Notes: generated by a model not told the origin, from the letters alone. Counted from the stretch's first letter, positions 34,979-43,149 are shown. The stretch is DNA of 45,596 nucleotides from a candidate division FCPU426 bacterium (GCA_003159495.1 PLPI01000141.1:5532-51127); one strand, 5' to 3'. Translations and numbers: made by a program.

Positions 34979-35043
34979 AACAATACCTCTTTTATTCATA
35001 TTTGCATTAGGGGAATGTTGGAAAACGCCTCTGATGCCATATA

Positions 35044-35072
35044 ATAATAAGCCATTTCTCCATGGAATTCAA
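35044..35072 (-). promoter_or_regulatory. promoter of purA
   Basis: TTGAAT (35067-35072), 17-bp spacer and TATTAT (35044-35049) on the minus strand, immediately next to the fold-back element that starts at 35083. Confidence 0.5.
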
Positions 35073-35082
35073 TAGTAAATTC

Positions 35083-35317
35083 AAAAGTTAAAAGTCAAAA
35101 CCCATAAGTACAAATTGATACTGTCGGAAAACCATTTTTTGTCTTACCATGAGTTTAGCGGGTGGGACTTTTTTAAGACCCGGCGCCGCTAAAACCCTTA
35201 TAATATCGGGCGGCCGTTACTTAAAAAAGTCCTGCCCGCTAAACTAAGCCGGTTTTCCGCCAGTACCCGCTTATCCACTTTTCAAATTGTACTTTTTGGT
35301 TTTGCATTTTAACTTTT
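35083..35317. repeat. 235-bp nested fold-back (MITE-like) element
   Basis: Four nested inverted arms: 35083-35096 with 35304-35317 (12 of 14); 35097-35118 with 35282-35303 (19 of 22); 35119-35133 with 35251-35265 (14 of 15); 35153-35177 with 35220-35244 (23 of 25). The loop is 35178-35219. It carries no ORF and fills nearly all of the 353-bp gap between purA and serA. The outer arms match the dispersed 3'-end repeat and the third arm matches the ACTGTCGAAAAACC repeat. Confidence 0.8.
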
Positions 35318-35331
35318 AACTTTTCAGGATC

Positions 35332-36921
35332 CTATAAAGTGATATATTTTACCTCGATGATGTCTTCCATATTCTTTATCGAGTCTATTATAGTCTTTGG
35401 CACTTCATTGTCGACCGTGACGACGCCCAGGGCTATTTTTTCCTCTTTGTTGCGCCCCAGCACGAACGAGGCTATATTGATATTATTTGCCCCCAGCACC
35501 GTGCCCATCCTGCCTATGACGCCGGGTTTGTCGTAGTTTTTGTAGACAATAATATTTTTTTCAGGTGCTATCTCCACGTCAAACTTGTCCACCTTCACTA
35601 TCATGGCCTCTTTTTTTATCGTCAGCGAACCGTAAACAGACCTTCTCTCCTTTTCCGTCTCTATTGTGACGCTCACCAGGTTGGGATAATCCGTGGTAAC
35701 CGTTGTTGTCTTTTCCACCACGGCGATACCCCTTTCTTTCGCCAGCGGCATGGCGTTGACAAAATTAACACTGTCGCCCATGGCCGGAGACAAAAACCCC
35801 TTAACGGCGCCTATTGTGAGGTATTTCATATTAAATTTTGCGGCTTCCCCGCTGTACTCAATGGTTATTGACTTCACATTGCCGTCAACAAGCTGTGCGG
35901 CAAATTTGCCGAGCTTGTCGTTCAATGTAAGATACGGCTGCATTTCCTTTAAGACCTCCGGATCCACCGCCGGTATGTTAAGGGCGTTTCTTACCATGCC
36001 TCCGCGCACCGTTTCAATGACCTGTTCTACTATAACCTTGCCGACATTTTCCTGCGCCTCCACCGTGGATGCGCCGAGGTGCGGAGCCATGATTATAACC
36101 GCCGGGTCGACCGTAAAAAGATCGGAATCAAAAGGCGGCTCGTTGTCGTAAACATCCAGCGCGGCCCTTTTTATCTTGCCTGATTTCAACGCGTCGGCAA
36201 GGTCCTTTTCGTTTATGATGCCGCCCCTTGCGCAGTTTACAACCATTACGCCGTCCTTCATGGTGGCGATTTCTTTGGCCGTTATCATGTTTGTCGTTTC
36301 CTTGTTTTTCGGTACATGGAAGGTGATTATGTCGGCTTTTTTGATTACCTCGGCTACGGACATGGTATCTATGCCGAGAGCGTCGGCTTTTTCCTTTGTA
36401 ATGAACGGGTCATAACCGATGAGTTTCATCCCGAAAGAGGCCATCCTTTTCGCGACTTCCGTCCCTATTCTTCCGAGCCCCACCACTCCAAGGGTCTTGC
36501 CGTAAAGCTCGATGCCGGTGAATTTGTTGCGCTCCCATTTTTTTGCCTTTAAAGAGGCGTCGGCCTGGGGGAGGTTTCTTGCCATTCCCATTATGAGAGT
36601 TATGGTCTGTTCGGCGGTTGAAAGGGTATTCGCGTCCGGCGTATTCATTACGATCACGCCTTTTGCGGTGGCCGCGGCCATGTCCACGTTGTCCACTCCG
36701 ACCCCGGCGCGCCCTATGACCTTTAACTTTTTTACTTTTTCAAGGGTTTTTGCCGTGACCTTCGAGGCGCTCCTGATTATAAGCGCGTCATAATTTGGCA
36801 GTTCTTCCGCCAGCTGGTCCTCGGTCATGCCGGTTTTTACCACCGCCTCAATGTCTTTTTCACCCTTGAGCATATTTATCGCGTCTTCGGACAGCTTGTC
36901 GCTTACAAGAATTTTATACAT
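35332..36921 (-). CDS. serA: D-3-phosphoglycerate dehydrogenase
   Basis: A 529-residue long-form enzyme that oxidises 3-phosphoglycerate to phosphohydroxypyruvate, the first step of serine synthesis. Substrate-domain motif GRAGVGVDNVD, NAD site GLGRIGTEVAKRM, and a catalytic region ending in PHLGASTVEAQ (His) are present. An intervening ASB-type domain (about 315-450) and a C-terminal ACT domain (about 455-529) for serine feedback follow. GGGAGG precedes the ATG. Second gene of an operon, 29 bp after the class V aminotransferase gene that should perform the next step. Confidence 0.96.
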   Translation of the reverse strand: MYKILVSDKLSEDAINMLKGEKDIEAVVKTGMTEDQLAEELPNYDALIIRSASKVTAKTLEKVKKLKVIGRAGVGVDNVDMAAATAKGVIVMNTPDANTLSTAEQTITLIMGMARNLPQADASLKAKKWERNKFTGIELYGKTLGVVGLGRIGTEVAKRMASFGMKLIGYDPFITKEKADALGIDTMSVAEVIKKADIITFHVPKNKETTNMITAKEIATMKDGVMVVNCARGGIINEKDLADALKSGKIKRAALDVYDNEPPFDSDLFTVDPAVIIMAPHLGASTVEAQENVGKVIVEQVIETVRGGMVRNALNIPAVDPEVLKEMQPYLTLNDKLGKFAAQLVDGNVKSITIEYSGEAAKFNMKYLTIGAVKGFLSPAMGDSVNFVNAMPLAKERGIAVVEKTTTVTTDYPNLVSVTIETEKERRSVYGSLTIKKEAMIVKVDKFDVEIAPEKNIIVYKNYDKPGVIGRMGTVLGANNINIASFVLGRNKEEKIALGVVTVDNEVPKTIIDSIKNMEDIIEVKYITL

Positions 36922-36950
36922 TGGATAACCTCCCCGGAATTTTCCGTTTT

Positions 36951-38105
36951 TTATTTGTATTCTTCCATGAGAACTTCCATCGTCCGTTTTACGCCTTTGC
37001 CTATTTCAATATTTGCTCCCATTTCCTTAAGCGCCATCTCCACCGCCGCAACCCCCATTATCGGGTCGAACCTGTCGGTGTAGCCGAGCGTGCCCACTCT
37101 GAATATGAGCCCTTCCATCTTGCCCTGTCCTCCGGCCATGGAGATGCCGTAATCGTCGCGTATTTTTTTCACGAGTATTTTCGTGTCGATTCCCTGCGGC
37201 GCCACGATTGACGTCAGCACTACCGCCGGATTTTCCTTCGCAAAAAGCTCAAGGCCCAGGGCTTTGATTCCCTCGCGCACGGATTTTGAAAGTTTAGCGT
37301 GGCGTTCCCACACCTTTTCATTGGTCTCTTCTTTTATAAGGCGCAGGGCAACGGCCTGCTGCATGATCAGCGATACTGCCGATGTCCACGGCGTATCGGG
37401 CATCTTTTCCTTCGTCATTGCCTTTTCATACCTTTTAAGGTCAAAATAAAATTTCGGGGTTTTGTTGGCCTCGATGACCTTCCATGCTTTTTCACTGCAC
37501 GACACATACGCGAGTCCCGGAGGTATCATCAACCCTTTTTGCGAGCCGATTACCGTGACGTCAACGCCCCATTTGTCCATATAATAAGGCTGGGCGCCGA
37601 TACCGGATATTCCGTCCACCACAAGCAGGGCTTTGTGTCCGGCAGTGAGTTTTCCAATGGCCTCTATGTCGTTATAAACACCTGTGGAGGTTTCGTTGAG
37701 CTGGACAAAAATAGCCGCGGCGTCAGGATTGGCGTCGAGGGCTTTTTTCACTTCGGCAATGCTCAGGGCATAGCCCCACTCGGGCGCAACTTTTACAACC
37801 GACGCGCCGTACGCTTTGGCCATGGTTTCCCACCTGTCGCCGAAAGCGCCGATGGTGCCGACTATGACCTTGTCTCCGGCTGATACAACATTTGCCATGG
37901 CGGCTTCCATTGCGCCGGTTCCCGATGACGCCATTATGTAAACGTTTCTGGCCGTTCCGATGACGTATTTCATATTATCGAGCACTTCTGTGAGAATTTT
38001 ACGGAATTGGGGCGTCCTGTGGTGCATTACTGGTTTTGCGGCTTCAGCGAGCACTTCAGGCGGAACTTCTGTCGGTCCTGGGGCCATGATGTATTTTTTC
38101 TTCAT
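36951..38105 (-). CDS. class V aminotransferase (probable serine pathway)
   Basis: A 384-residue PLP enzyme of the alanine-glyoxylate / serine-pyruvate aminotransferase family. Family start MAPGPTEVPPEVL, SGTGAMEAA, DGISGIGAQPYYMDKWGVD and the PLP Lys in GSQKGLMIPPGL are visible. No canonical SerC is seen in the window. Pairing with serA, as in Thermotoga-type serA loci, suggests it acts as the phosphohydroxypyruvate (phosphoserine) transaminase. Serine-glyoxylate transamination is the alternative. The ATG at 38105 lies 8 nt after GGAGGAGG; an upstream ATG at 38123 would overlap that site. Confidence 0.88.
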   Translation of the reverse strand: MKKKYIMAPGPTEVPPEVLAEAAKPVMHHRTPQFRKILTEVLDNMKYVIGTARNVYIMASSGTGAMEAAMANVVSAGDKVIVGTIGAFGDRWETMAKAYGASVVKVAPEWGYALSIAEVKKALDANPDAAAIFVQLNETSTGVYNDIEAIGKLTAGHKALLVVDGISGIGAQPYYMDKWGVDVTVIGSQKGLMIPPGLAYVSCSEKAWKVIEANKTPKFYFDLKRYEKAMTKEKMPDTPWTSAVSLIMQQAVALRLIKEETNEKVWERHAKLSKSVREGIKALGLELFAKENPAVVLTSIVAPQGIDTKILVKKIRDDYGISMAGGQGKMEGLIFRVGTLGYTDRFDPIMGVAAVEMALKEMGANIEIGKGVKRTMEVLMEEYK

Positions 38106-38156
38106 TTTTGTAACCTCCTCCAAAAGTTTGTGAAATTTTGAACTATCTTTGTATAA

Positions 38157-38185
38157 TATATAACAAACTATGGCAATAATGTCAA
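38157..38185 (-). promoter_or_regulatory. promoter of the aminotransferase-serA operon
   Basis: Perfect TTGACA (38180-38185), 17-bp spacer and TATATA (38157-38162) on the minus strand, about 50 bp before the ATG at 38105. Confidence 0.65.
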
Positions 38186-38237
38186 CATCATTTTTTAGCT
38201 ATTTTCCGCTTTTCTCGTGAATTAATTCACATGTCTG

Positions 38238-38271
38238 TCTAAAAAAATCCCCCTTTTCCAAGGGGGATTTT
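38238..38271 (-). terminator. rho-independent terminator after the two-component operon
   Basis: Perfect 12-bp stem AAAATCCCCCTT / AAGGGGGATTTT (38244-38271) with a TTCC loop and a T-run on the minus strand, 10 bp beyond the response regulator stop. Confidence 0.9.
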
Positions 38272-38281
38272 ACCGTATTTT

Positions 38282-38698
38282 TTAAGCTTTCTTCTTATCT
38301 TCCATGATTTTCTTTCTCATTTCAACTTTCTCGAATATCTCCTCTACTTTCTCGATGAGCCTTGCCGGCGAAAAAGGTTTTACAACATACGCGTCGGCCC
38401 CTGATTTAAAGCCTTTTTCAATGTCTGTTATCTGCCCCTTGGCCGTTAAGAGTATTACAGGGATTGTCGAGGTGAGTTTGTCCCTTTTTAAATTCTTGCA
38501 GGCGTCAAGGCCGTCCATCTCAGGCATCATTACGTCAAGAATTATCAAATCCGGCATTACCCTCTGCGCGACCTTTATCGCCTCGGCACCATTGGACGCG
38601 GTGGTCACGCTGTATGAATCGGATAAAGTGTCCTGCAGCGCCGACAATATAAAAGGTTCATCATCAGCCACTACTATTTTCTTTTTCAAATCAGCCAT
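38282..38698 (-). CDS. CheY-like response regulator (1)
   Basis: A 138-residue single receiver domain with no output domain. The acidic pocket is VADDEP, the phospho-acceptor Asp is about 55 (LIILDVMMPEMDG), and the conserved Thr/Ala-Lys is in LLTAKG. A charged Lys-rich tail follows. The start overlaps the histidine kinase stop by 8 bp (ATGGCTGA), so it is the cognate partner. Output is presumably by protein-protein interaction. Confidence 0.93.
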   Translation of the reverse strand: MADLKKKIVVADDEPFILSALQDTLSDSYSVTTASNGAEAIKVAQRVMPDLIILDVMMPEMDGLDACKNLKRDKLTSTIPVILLTAKGQITDIEKGFKSGADAYVVKPFSPARLIEKVEEIFEKVEMRKKIMEDKKKA

Positions 38699-40853
38699 TT
38701 AAATCCTCCTGTGGTTTAACCTTTGGTATATTGAACACGAATTCGCTTCCCTTGTTAAATTCGCTGAAAACCTTTATGCTGCCGTTATGCAGTTCAAGGA
38801 TGTATTTTACAATAGGAAGCCCTATGCCCGTCCCCCCTATTTTCTTTACTTTTTCGCTTTCAACCCTGAAAAATTTTTCAAAGATCCTCGTCAGGTCCTC
38901 TTCCGCAATTCCGAGCCCCTGATCCTTTACGCTTCCATAGAACATTTTGTCGTCAAACCATGTTTTTATCGTTATTTCCCCGCCATCAGGCGAATACTTG
39001 AGCGCGTTTGAAAGCAGGTTGGTCATAACCTGTATGATTTTATTCTTATCGACAAGTATTATCTCACTTTTCTCCGGAAGTGTCAAAATAATTTTATGCC
39101 TGGTTGAGGCATTTTTAAAGGTCTCATATACCGTGAGCATAAGTTCGTTCATGTCAACCGGCTCCAGGGCGAGGCTTAAGCCCTTCCCGGCGTCAATTCT
39201 GGAGAGGTCCAGAAGATCGCCTATCAACGCTCCAAGGCGCTGTGTTTCCCTGTTTATAATATCGGCGTATTTTTTAACCTTTTCATTGTCCACGTTGCGC
39301 ACCATCATGAGCTCGGAATAGGCCTGTATCGGGGTGAGCGGGGTCCTGAGCTCGTGCGACACCATGTTTAAAAATTCTGATTTCATCTTATCAAGTTCCT
39401 TGATCTCGGTTATGTCCCTGAAAACCGCTACAGAACCCGCCGCCTCGTTTTTTTCGTCTATTATCGGCGCGAAAACCGCTGCAAAGATGTGCTCCTTGTT
39501 CCCCATCTGGAACTTCACTTCGGTTTTCGTTATGCTTTTCACCGCCAGAACGGTGGTAAAATTATCCCTTAAATCCCTGATTTTTACAACATCCTCAAGG
39601 GGTCTGCCCTCGGCCCTGCCGCCGTCGATGGAAAATATGCGCTCGGCCACCCTGTTTACCTTCACTATTTTCTTTTCGCTGTTGACAGCCAGCACCGCGT
39701 CTTCCATGGACTGGACAATGGATTCAATGCGCAGTTTTTCTATTGAAAGGTTCATATTGGCGTTTTTAAGGTCCTTGTTCAACTGCTCGGCGCGCTCCTC
39801 AAGGTGCTCGTATAAATTAGCGTTTTCTATGGCGATGGCCGCCTGTGACGCGAGGGCCTCAAGGAACTTTATCTCGGTCTTTGAAAAACTCCCGCCGCCT
39901 ATCTTGTTCAATACCTGCACCACTCCTATGGTCTGGTTCCTTACCTTCAGCGGCACGCATATGACCGAGCGGGTGATAAACTGCGTCTGTTCGTCCACGC
40001 GTCTGGCAAAGCGCGGATCCTGTGAAACATCGGGTACGAGCAGGGATTCTCCGGTATAAGCCACCCAGCCGGCGATGCCCTCCCCCATTTTAAGCCGTAT
40101 TTTTTTTACAACATCTTCCTTTGGCCCGGTCGCAACCTCGAAGAAAAGCTCGTTGCGTTCGCTGTCGATTAAAAACACCGAGGAAACCTCGGCCTGCATG
40201 ACCTTTTCGGCGGACTGCATTATTATTTTCAGCAGCTGGTCAAGGTTGCGGGTGGAATTTATGATTATGGACGCTTCCATGAGAGCGCTCATTTTCGCTA
40301 TTTCTTCCTCTTTTTCCTTATTGGCCATGTGCGTTATATATTCCTGGACCGATAGCTCTATGACGATATTGAAAAGGTCCACAATGAGGTCGGCTATGTT
40401 TATGAGGCGCTCGTCTGAAAAGACGGTCTGGGACTTATATGCCGCAAACAGTTCGGCATAATCCACCCCGGCCTTTTCAGCGAGCTGTTTGACAAGCAGG
40501 TCGTTGCTGACGCGCTCTTTTATGCCCACAAAAATATTGAATTTTTTTCCGTAAAAATACGTGGAGGCGCAGTAGTAAACGCAGTCGGCATATAGGGTGA
40601 TGAAACGGGCTTCCTTATCGATGTTTTCATGGTTGATTTCGCAGAGTTTTTTACCCTCTTCAGTGGAGGTAAGTATGTTGTAGAAATCGCTAAAATTTGA
40701 TTCCTCGGTGTTTATCTTGCCGTCCTCGCTCATTACCTTAATGGCGATGCCGAGGTCCTTTGCGAATTTATACTGGATCCCCTCCCATACGCGTATATTA
40801 AAGAGTTTGGAGGAATCAATTGTGGTTTGCTTTGGAAAATTGTCTTCAGCCAT
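38691..40853 (-). CDS. PocR-GAF-PAS hybrid-input sensor histidine kinase
   Basis: A 720-residue cytosolic kinase with no transmembrane helix. Domains in order: PocR-type sensory domain (about 20-175; conserved Cys 71, 91 and 95), GAF domain (about 190-345), PAS domain (about 375-485), HisKA with phospho-His H500 (NMVSHELRTP), and HATPase with the N box (NLLSNALKYS), DQGLGIAEED and GGTGIGLPIV. PocR domains bind small hydrocarbon-derivative ligands (family knowledge); the Cys set could alternatively hold a metal or cluster. It partners the receiver gene overlapping its stop. Promoter at 40936-40964 with a hairpin in the leader. Confidence 0.93.
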   Translation of the reverse strand: MAEDNFPKQTTIDSSKLFNIRVWEGIQYKFAKDLGIAIKVMSEDGKINTEESNFSDFYNILTSTEEGKKLCEINHENIDKEARFITLYADCVYYCASTYFYGKKFNIFVGIKERVSNDLLVKQLAEKAGVDYAELFAAYKSQTVFSDERLINIADLIVDLFNIVIELSVQEYITHMANKEKEEEIAKMSALMEASIIINSTRNLDQLLKIIMQSAEKVMQAEVSSVFLIDSERNELFFEVATGPKEDVVKKIRLKMGEGIAGWVAYTGESLLVPDVSQDPRFARRVDEQTQFITRSVICVPLKVRNQTIGVVQVLNKIGGGSFSKTEIKFLEALASQAAIAIENANLYEHLEERAEQLNKDLKNANMNLSIEKLRIESIVQSMEDAVLAVNSEKKIVKVNRVAERIFSIDGGRAEGRPLEDVVKIRDLRDNFTTVLAVKSITKTEVKFQMGNKEHIFAAVFAPIIDEKNEAAGSVAVFRDITEIKELDKMKSEFLNMVSHELRTPLTPIQAYSELMMVRNVDNEKVKKYADIINRETQRLGALIGDLLDLSRIDAGKGLSLALEPVDMNELMLTVYETFKNASTRHKIILTLPEKSEIILVDKNKIIQVMTNLLSNALKYSPDGGEITIKTWFDDKMFYGSVKDQGLGIAEEDLTRIFEKFFRVESEKVKKIGGTGIGLPIVKYILELHNGSIKVFSEFNKGSEFVFNIPKVKPQEDLNG

Positions 40854-40892
40854 TATTCCTCATGCTTTCTAAAGGCGATTTTTTTGTCTGTT

Positions 40893-40917
40893 GCCTGAAA
40901 AAATCCCGTTTTCAGGC
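40893..40917 (-). promoter_or_regulatory. hairpin in the histidine kinase leader
   Basis: Perfect 9-bp stem GCCTGAAAA / TTTTCAGGC with a 7-nt loop, between the promoter and the ATG of the kinase. No T-run follows, so it is more likely an operator or a leader structure than a terminator. Confidence 0.4.
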
Positions 40918-40935
40918 CGCCGCCTGACAGCTATA

Positions 40936-40964
40936 TTTATATAATATATTAAGGGAATAAACAA
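40936..40964 (-). promoter_or_regulatory. promoter of the two-component operon
   Basis: TTGTTT (40959-40964), 17-bp spacer and TATAAA (40936-40941) on the minus strand, about 85 bp before the kinase ATG. Confidence 0.5.
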
Positions 40965-41010
40965 CAAGAAAATTCATCAGAGATGCCTCATGAATGAACA
41001 TTTCCGTACT

Positions 41011-41050
41011 AAAAAGAAAAACCCGGCGGATATTATCCGCCGGGTTTTTA
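41011..41050 (-). terminator. rho-independent terminator after the cold-shock gene
   Basis: 12-bp stem AACCCGGCGGAT / ATCCGCCGGGTT (41020-41046) followed on the minus strand by TTTTTCTTTTT, just beyond the stop at 41066. Confidence 0.92.
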
Positions 41051-41065
41051 TTGTTAACTTGTTGC

Positions 41066-41266
41066 TTAAATTTTGGTTACGTTCGCAGCCTGCGGCCCTT
41101 TTGCGCCTTCAGTTACGTCAAAGCTGACTTCATCGCCTTCTTTTAAAGACTTGAATCCGTCCCCCTGAATGGCCTGGTAGTGAACAAACACATCCTTGCC
41201 GCCTTCCATTTCGATAAATCCGTAACCTTTCTTGTCATTAAACCACTTAACTTTTCCCTTCGGCAT
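41066..41266 (-). CDS. csp: cold-shock domain protein
   Basis: A 66-residue single-domain RNA/ssDNA-binding protein. RNP1 (KKGYGFIE) and RNP2 (DVFVHYQAI) are intact, with the start MPKGKVKWF and ending [10 protein letters not shown], a standard CspA-family OB fold. The ATG at 41266 lies 8 nt after GGAGG; a longer reading frame extending to 41425 is only the untranslated leader. It is transcribed alone, ending at a strong terminator. Confidence 0.96.
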   Translation of the reverse strand: MPKGKVKWFNDKKGYGFIEMEGGKDVFVHYQAIQGDGFKSLKEGDEVSFDVTEGAKGPQAANVTKI

Positions 41267-41295
41267 AACTAAAACCTCCAAAAATTTTAAAATCT

Positions 41296-41312
41296 TGTAG
41301 AACACTTCTACA
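41296..41312 (-). promoter_or_regulatory. palindrome at the cold-shock transcription start
   Basis: Perfect 7-bp arms TGTAGAA / TTCTACA around a 3-bp centre, directly downstream of a TATAAT on the minus strand. It could be an operator or an RNA hairpin at the 5' end of the csp mRNA. Confidence 0.4.
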
Positions 41313-41391
41313 GTATTATAAAGGATAACACAAATTCGCCGTACGTCAATGGTTAAATGTGATAATTTTAGATAATTTAACAGATAATTTT

Positions 41392-41407
41392 GTACTGTCG
41401 AAAAACC
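41392..41407 (+). repeat. dispersed repeat GTACTGTCGAAAAACC, copy
   Basis: Exact copy of the core shared with 45499-45514; degenerate copies at 25-38 (inverted), 35119-35133, 35251-35266 (inverted) and 42222-42238. All are intergenic. Confidence 0.65.
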
Positions 41408-41473
41408 CCGCCGGCACCGCGGCAACTGCAGCGCCCGTAATGCCGCATTTTCCGGTGAAGCAAATCTTGAATT

Positions 41474-41725
41474 TTACTTTTTATTACCCTTACGGCCATC
41501 GCCGTCCGCCACCCTCATAATGAAGAAAATAACCGGCAGCAAAATAACAACACAAACAAGGGCAAATATTCCAAGAGACATATTTATCGCCCTGAGAGCC
41601 AAAAGGGCAATCCAGGCCGCCGCCCAGACAAAAACAAAAAACAGACATATTTTAAATTTATTTTTATAAATTAACTTTTCCTTTTTGGTTATTTTTTTCG
41701 GTTTTTCAGCAGCCCTAACCGCCAT
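41474..41725 (-). CDS. small two-helix membrane protein
   Basis: An 83-residue protein with no recognised family. A Lys-rich N-terminus (about 1-22) is followed by two hydrophobic segments (about 27-46 and 50-70) and a basic tail. Predicted inner-membrane hairpin with both ends in the cytoplasm. GAGGAGGTGG precedes the ATG. It lies 33 bp after the response regulator gene and is probably cotranscribed. Confidence 0.7.
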   Translation of the reverse strand: MAVRAAEKPKKITKKEKLIYKNKFKICLFFVFVWAAAWIALLALRAINMSLGIFALVCVVILLPVIFFIMRVADGDGRKGNKK

Positions 41726-41758
41726 AAATCCACCTCCTCAAATTTAAATTGCCTGATA

Positions 41759-42136
41759 TTAACGCTTAAAACCTTCCAGTATTTCATAAACCTTATTTTT
41801 GAGTAAATATGGGTCAAACGGCTTGGTAATAAATTCATCCGCTCCACTTTTGAATCCTTCTTTAATATTTGTTTCATGAACCAGCGCGGAAAACATGACT
41901 ACGGGTATTTCCTTGAACCTATTATCAGATTTTATTTTTTTGCAGACTTCGTAACCGCTTAATCCCGGCATTAGAATGTCGAGCAATATCAAATCAACCT
42001 TTTCTCCTTTTTCAAGTATTTCCAGGCAAACTTCTCCCGATTCCGCTTCCAACACATCGTATTTTTTATCCATACTAAAAGCGATCTTAATTAATTTAAC
42101 AATCTCAGGCTCGTCATCAACTACCATAATTTTCAT
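41759..42136 (-). CDS. CheY-like response regulator (2)
   Basis: A 125-residue single receiver domain. VVDDEP acidic pocket, phospho-acceptor D53 (LLDILMPG), Ser of VVMFSAL and the Lys of ITKPFDP are intact. No kinase is adjacent, so it is an orphan; the downstream small membrane protein is its only operon partner. AAGGAGG precedes the ATG, and an extended -10 promoter lies 34 bp upstream (42170-42178). Confidence 0.93.
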   Translation of the reverse strand: MKIMVVDDEPEIVKLIKIAFSMDKKYDVLEAESGEVCLEILEKGEKVDLILLDILMPGLSGYEVCKKIKSDNRFKEIPVVMFSALVHETNIKEGFKSGADEFITKPFDPYLLKNKVYEILEGFKR

Positions 42137-42169
42137 GCCAGCCTCCTTGAAATATCTGTTTTCAATACA

Positions 42170-42178
42170 ATTATACCA
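42170..42178 (-). promoter_or_regulatory. extended -10 promoter of response regulator 2
   Basis: TGGTATAAT on the minus strand: a perfect TATAAT with the TGn extension and no good -35. Confidence 0.5.
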
Positions 42179-42216
42179 TTTAATAATTGAAATTGCTTGA
42201 TTCTATTCAAAATACT

Positions 42217-42247
42217 CATTTGGTACCGGCGAAAAACCCGCCAAATG
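42217..42247. repeat. palindrome with a variant dispersed repeat inside
   Basis: Arms CATTTGG (42217-42223) and CCAAATG (42241-42247) enclose a GGCGAAAAACC variant of the dispersed core. It lies upstream of the response regulator 2 promoter. Confidence 0.5.
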
Positions 42248-42297
42248 TTGCTTTGTCCGGCTGAAAAAAAACGGCAATAATATCGTTGTTTTCCTGC

Positions 42298-43149
42298 TTA
42301 CCTGTAAACAAAATAATTAGTCGCGTCTTTTCCCTTGCGTTTGGCAATATACATCAGGTCGTCGGCCATTTTTATCATCGCGTCAACCGAGCCCGGCGGT
42401 TTTAGGAAAGTTACAACTCCAAAGCTGAAAGTGACATGCCATTTCATTTTTTCCATCCTGTTCATCATCACTTCGTGCAGTTTTGCCATTATTGTTTTTG
42501 CCTGCGCCGGAGAGGCTTCTATGAACAATATCGCGAATTCATCGCCGCCCATCCTCGCGACAACGTCGGTGGGCCTTATTTTTTTCCTGATTGTATAAGC
42601 AAGGTCGTGCAGAAGCGCATCGCCGGTATTGTGTCCGTAATTGTCGTTTATGCTCTTAAAATTATCAATATCAAAATAGGCCAGTGTCACCGGTTCCCTG
42701 TATCTTTTGAGCCTTGCAAGCTCCATTCCCGCATAGTTGAAAAAAGCCCTGCTGTTGGATATTTTTGTCAAAAAATCCTCATTGGCAAATTTTATCTCTC
42801 CCGACAAATACCGCCTCACTATGAGTACAAGCGCTGAAAACACAAGAAAAAGTATACCCCGCGCCGCGGCGTTTATATAAGGCGTCAGCGCCATAATATA
42901 TTTGTGCCCCTTTATCAGGTCGCCGGCCAGCCATGTTAAGGCCGCTAAAAGTGAAATGGTTATGCCGCTTTTCCTTCCGGCATACCACGCGACAGCCACC
43001 ACCGGAACGATATAAAATATTGAAAAAGAAAATTCGCCGCCCGCGTACCAGTCGACCCAGCCGATTAAAAAGCAGGCCATGACGCTTGCCGCAATTATTA
43101 CTTTAGGATTGACAGCCTTGAGCCGTTTGTCAATATCTGAAAATTTCAT
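42298..43149 (-). CDS. membrane diguanylate cyclase (GGDEF), paralogue
   Basis: A 283-residue protein with about four N-terminal membrane helices and a GGDEF domain with intact RMGGDEF and an I-site RPTD five residues before it. The N-terminal region (FSFSIFYIVPVVAVAWYAGRKSG) and the whole layout parallel the cyclase at 32658-33524, so the two are paralogues that probably sense related cues. Separated by 10 kb and by unrelated genes, so not a recent tandem duplication. Confidence 0.92.
   Translation of the reverse strand: MKFSDIDKRLKAVNPKVIIAASVMACFLIGWVDWYAGGEFSFSIFYIVPVVAVAWYAGRKSGITISLLAALTWLAGDLIKGHKYIMALTPYINAAARGILFLVFSALVLIVRRYLSGEIKFANEDFLTKISNSRAFFNYAGMELARLKRYREPVTLAYFDIDNFKSINDNYGHNTGDALLHDLAYTIRKKIRPTDVVARMGGDEFAILFIEASPAQAKTIMAKLHEVMMNRMEKMKWHVTFSFGVVTFLKPPGSVDAMIKMADDLMYIAKRKGKDATNYFVYR

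Noticed and set aside
41267-41425. 53-residue N-terminal extension of the cold-shock protein
   Set aside because: The ATG at 41266 has a perfect Shine-Dalgarno and gives the standard family length; the extension is the leader region.
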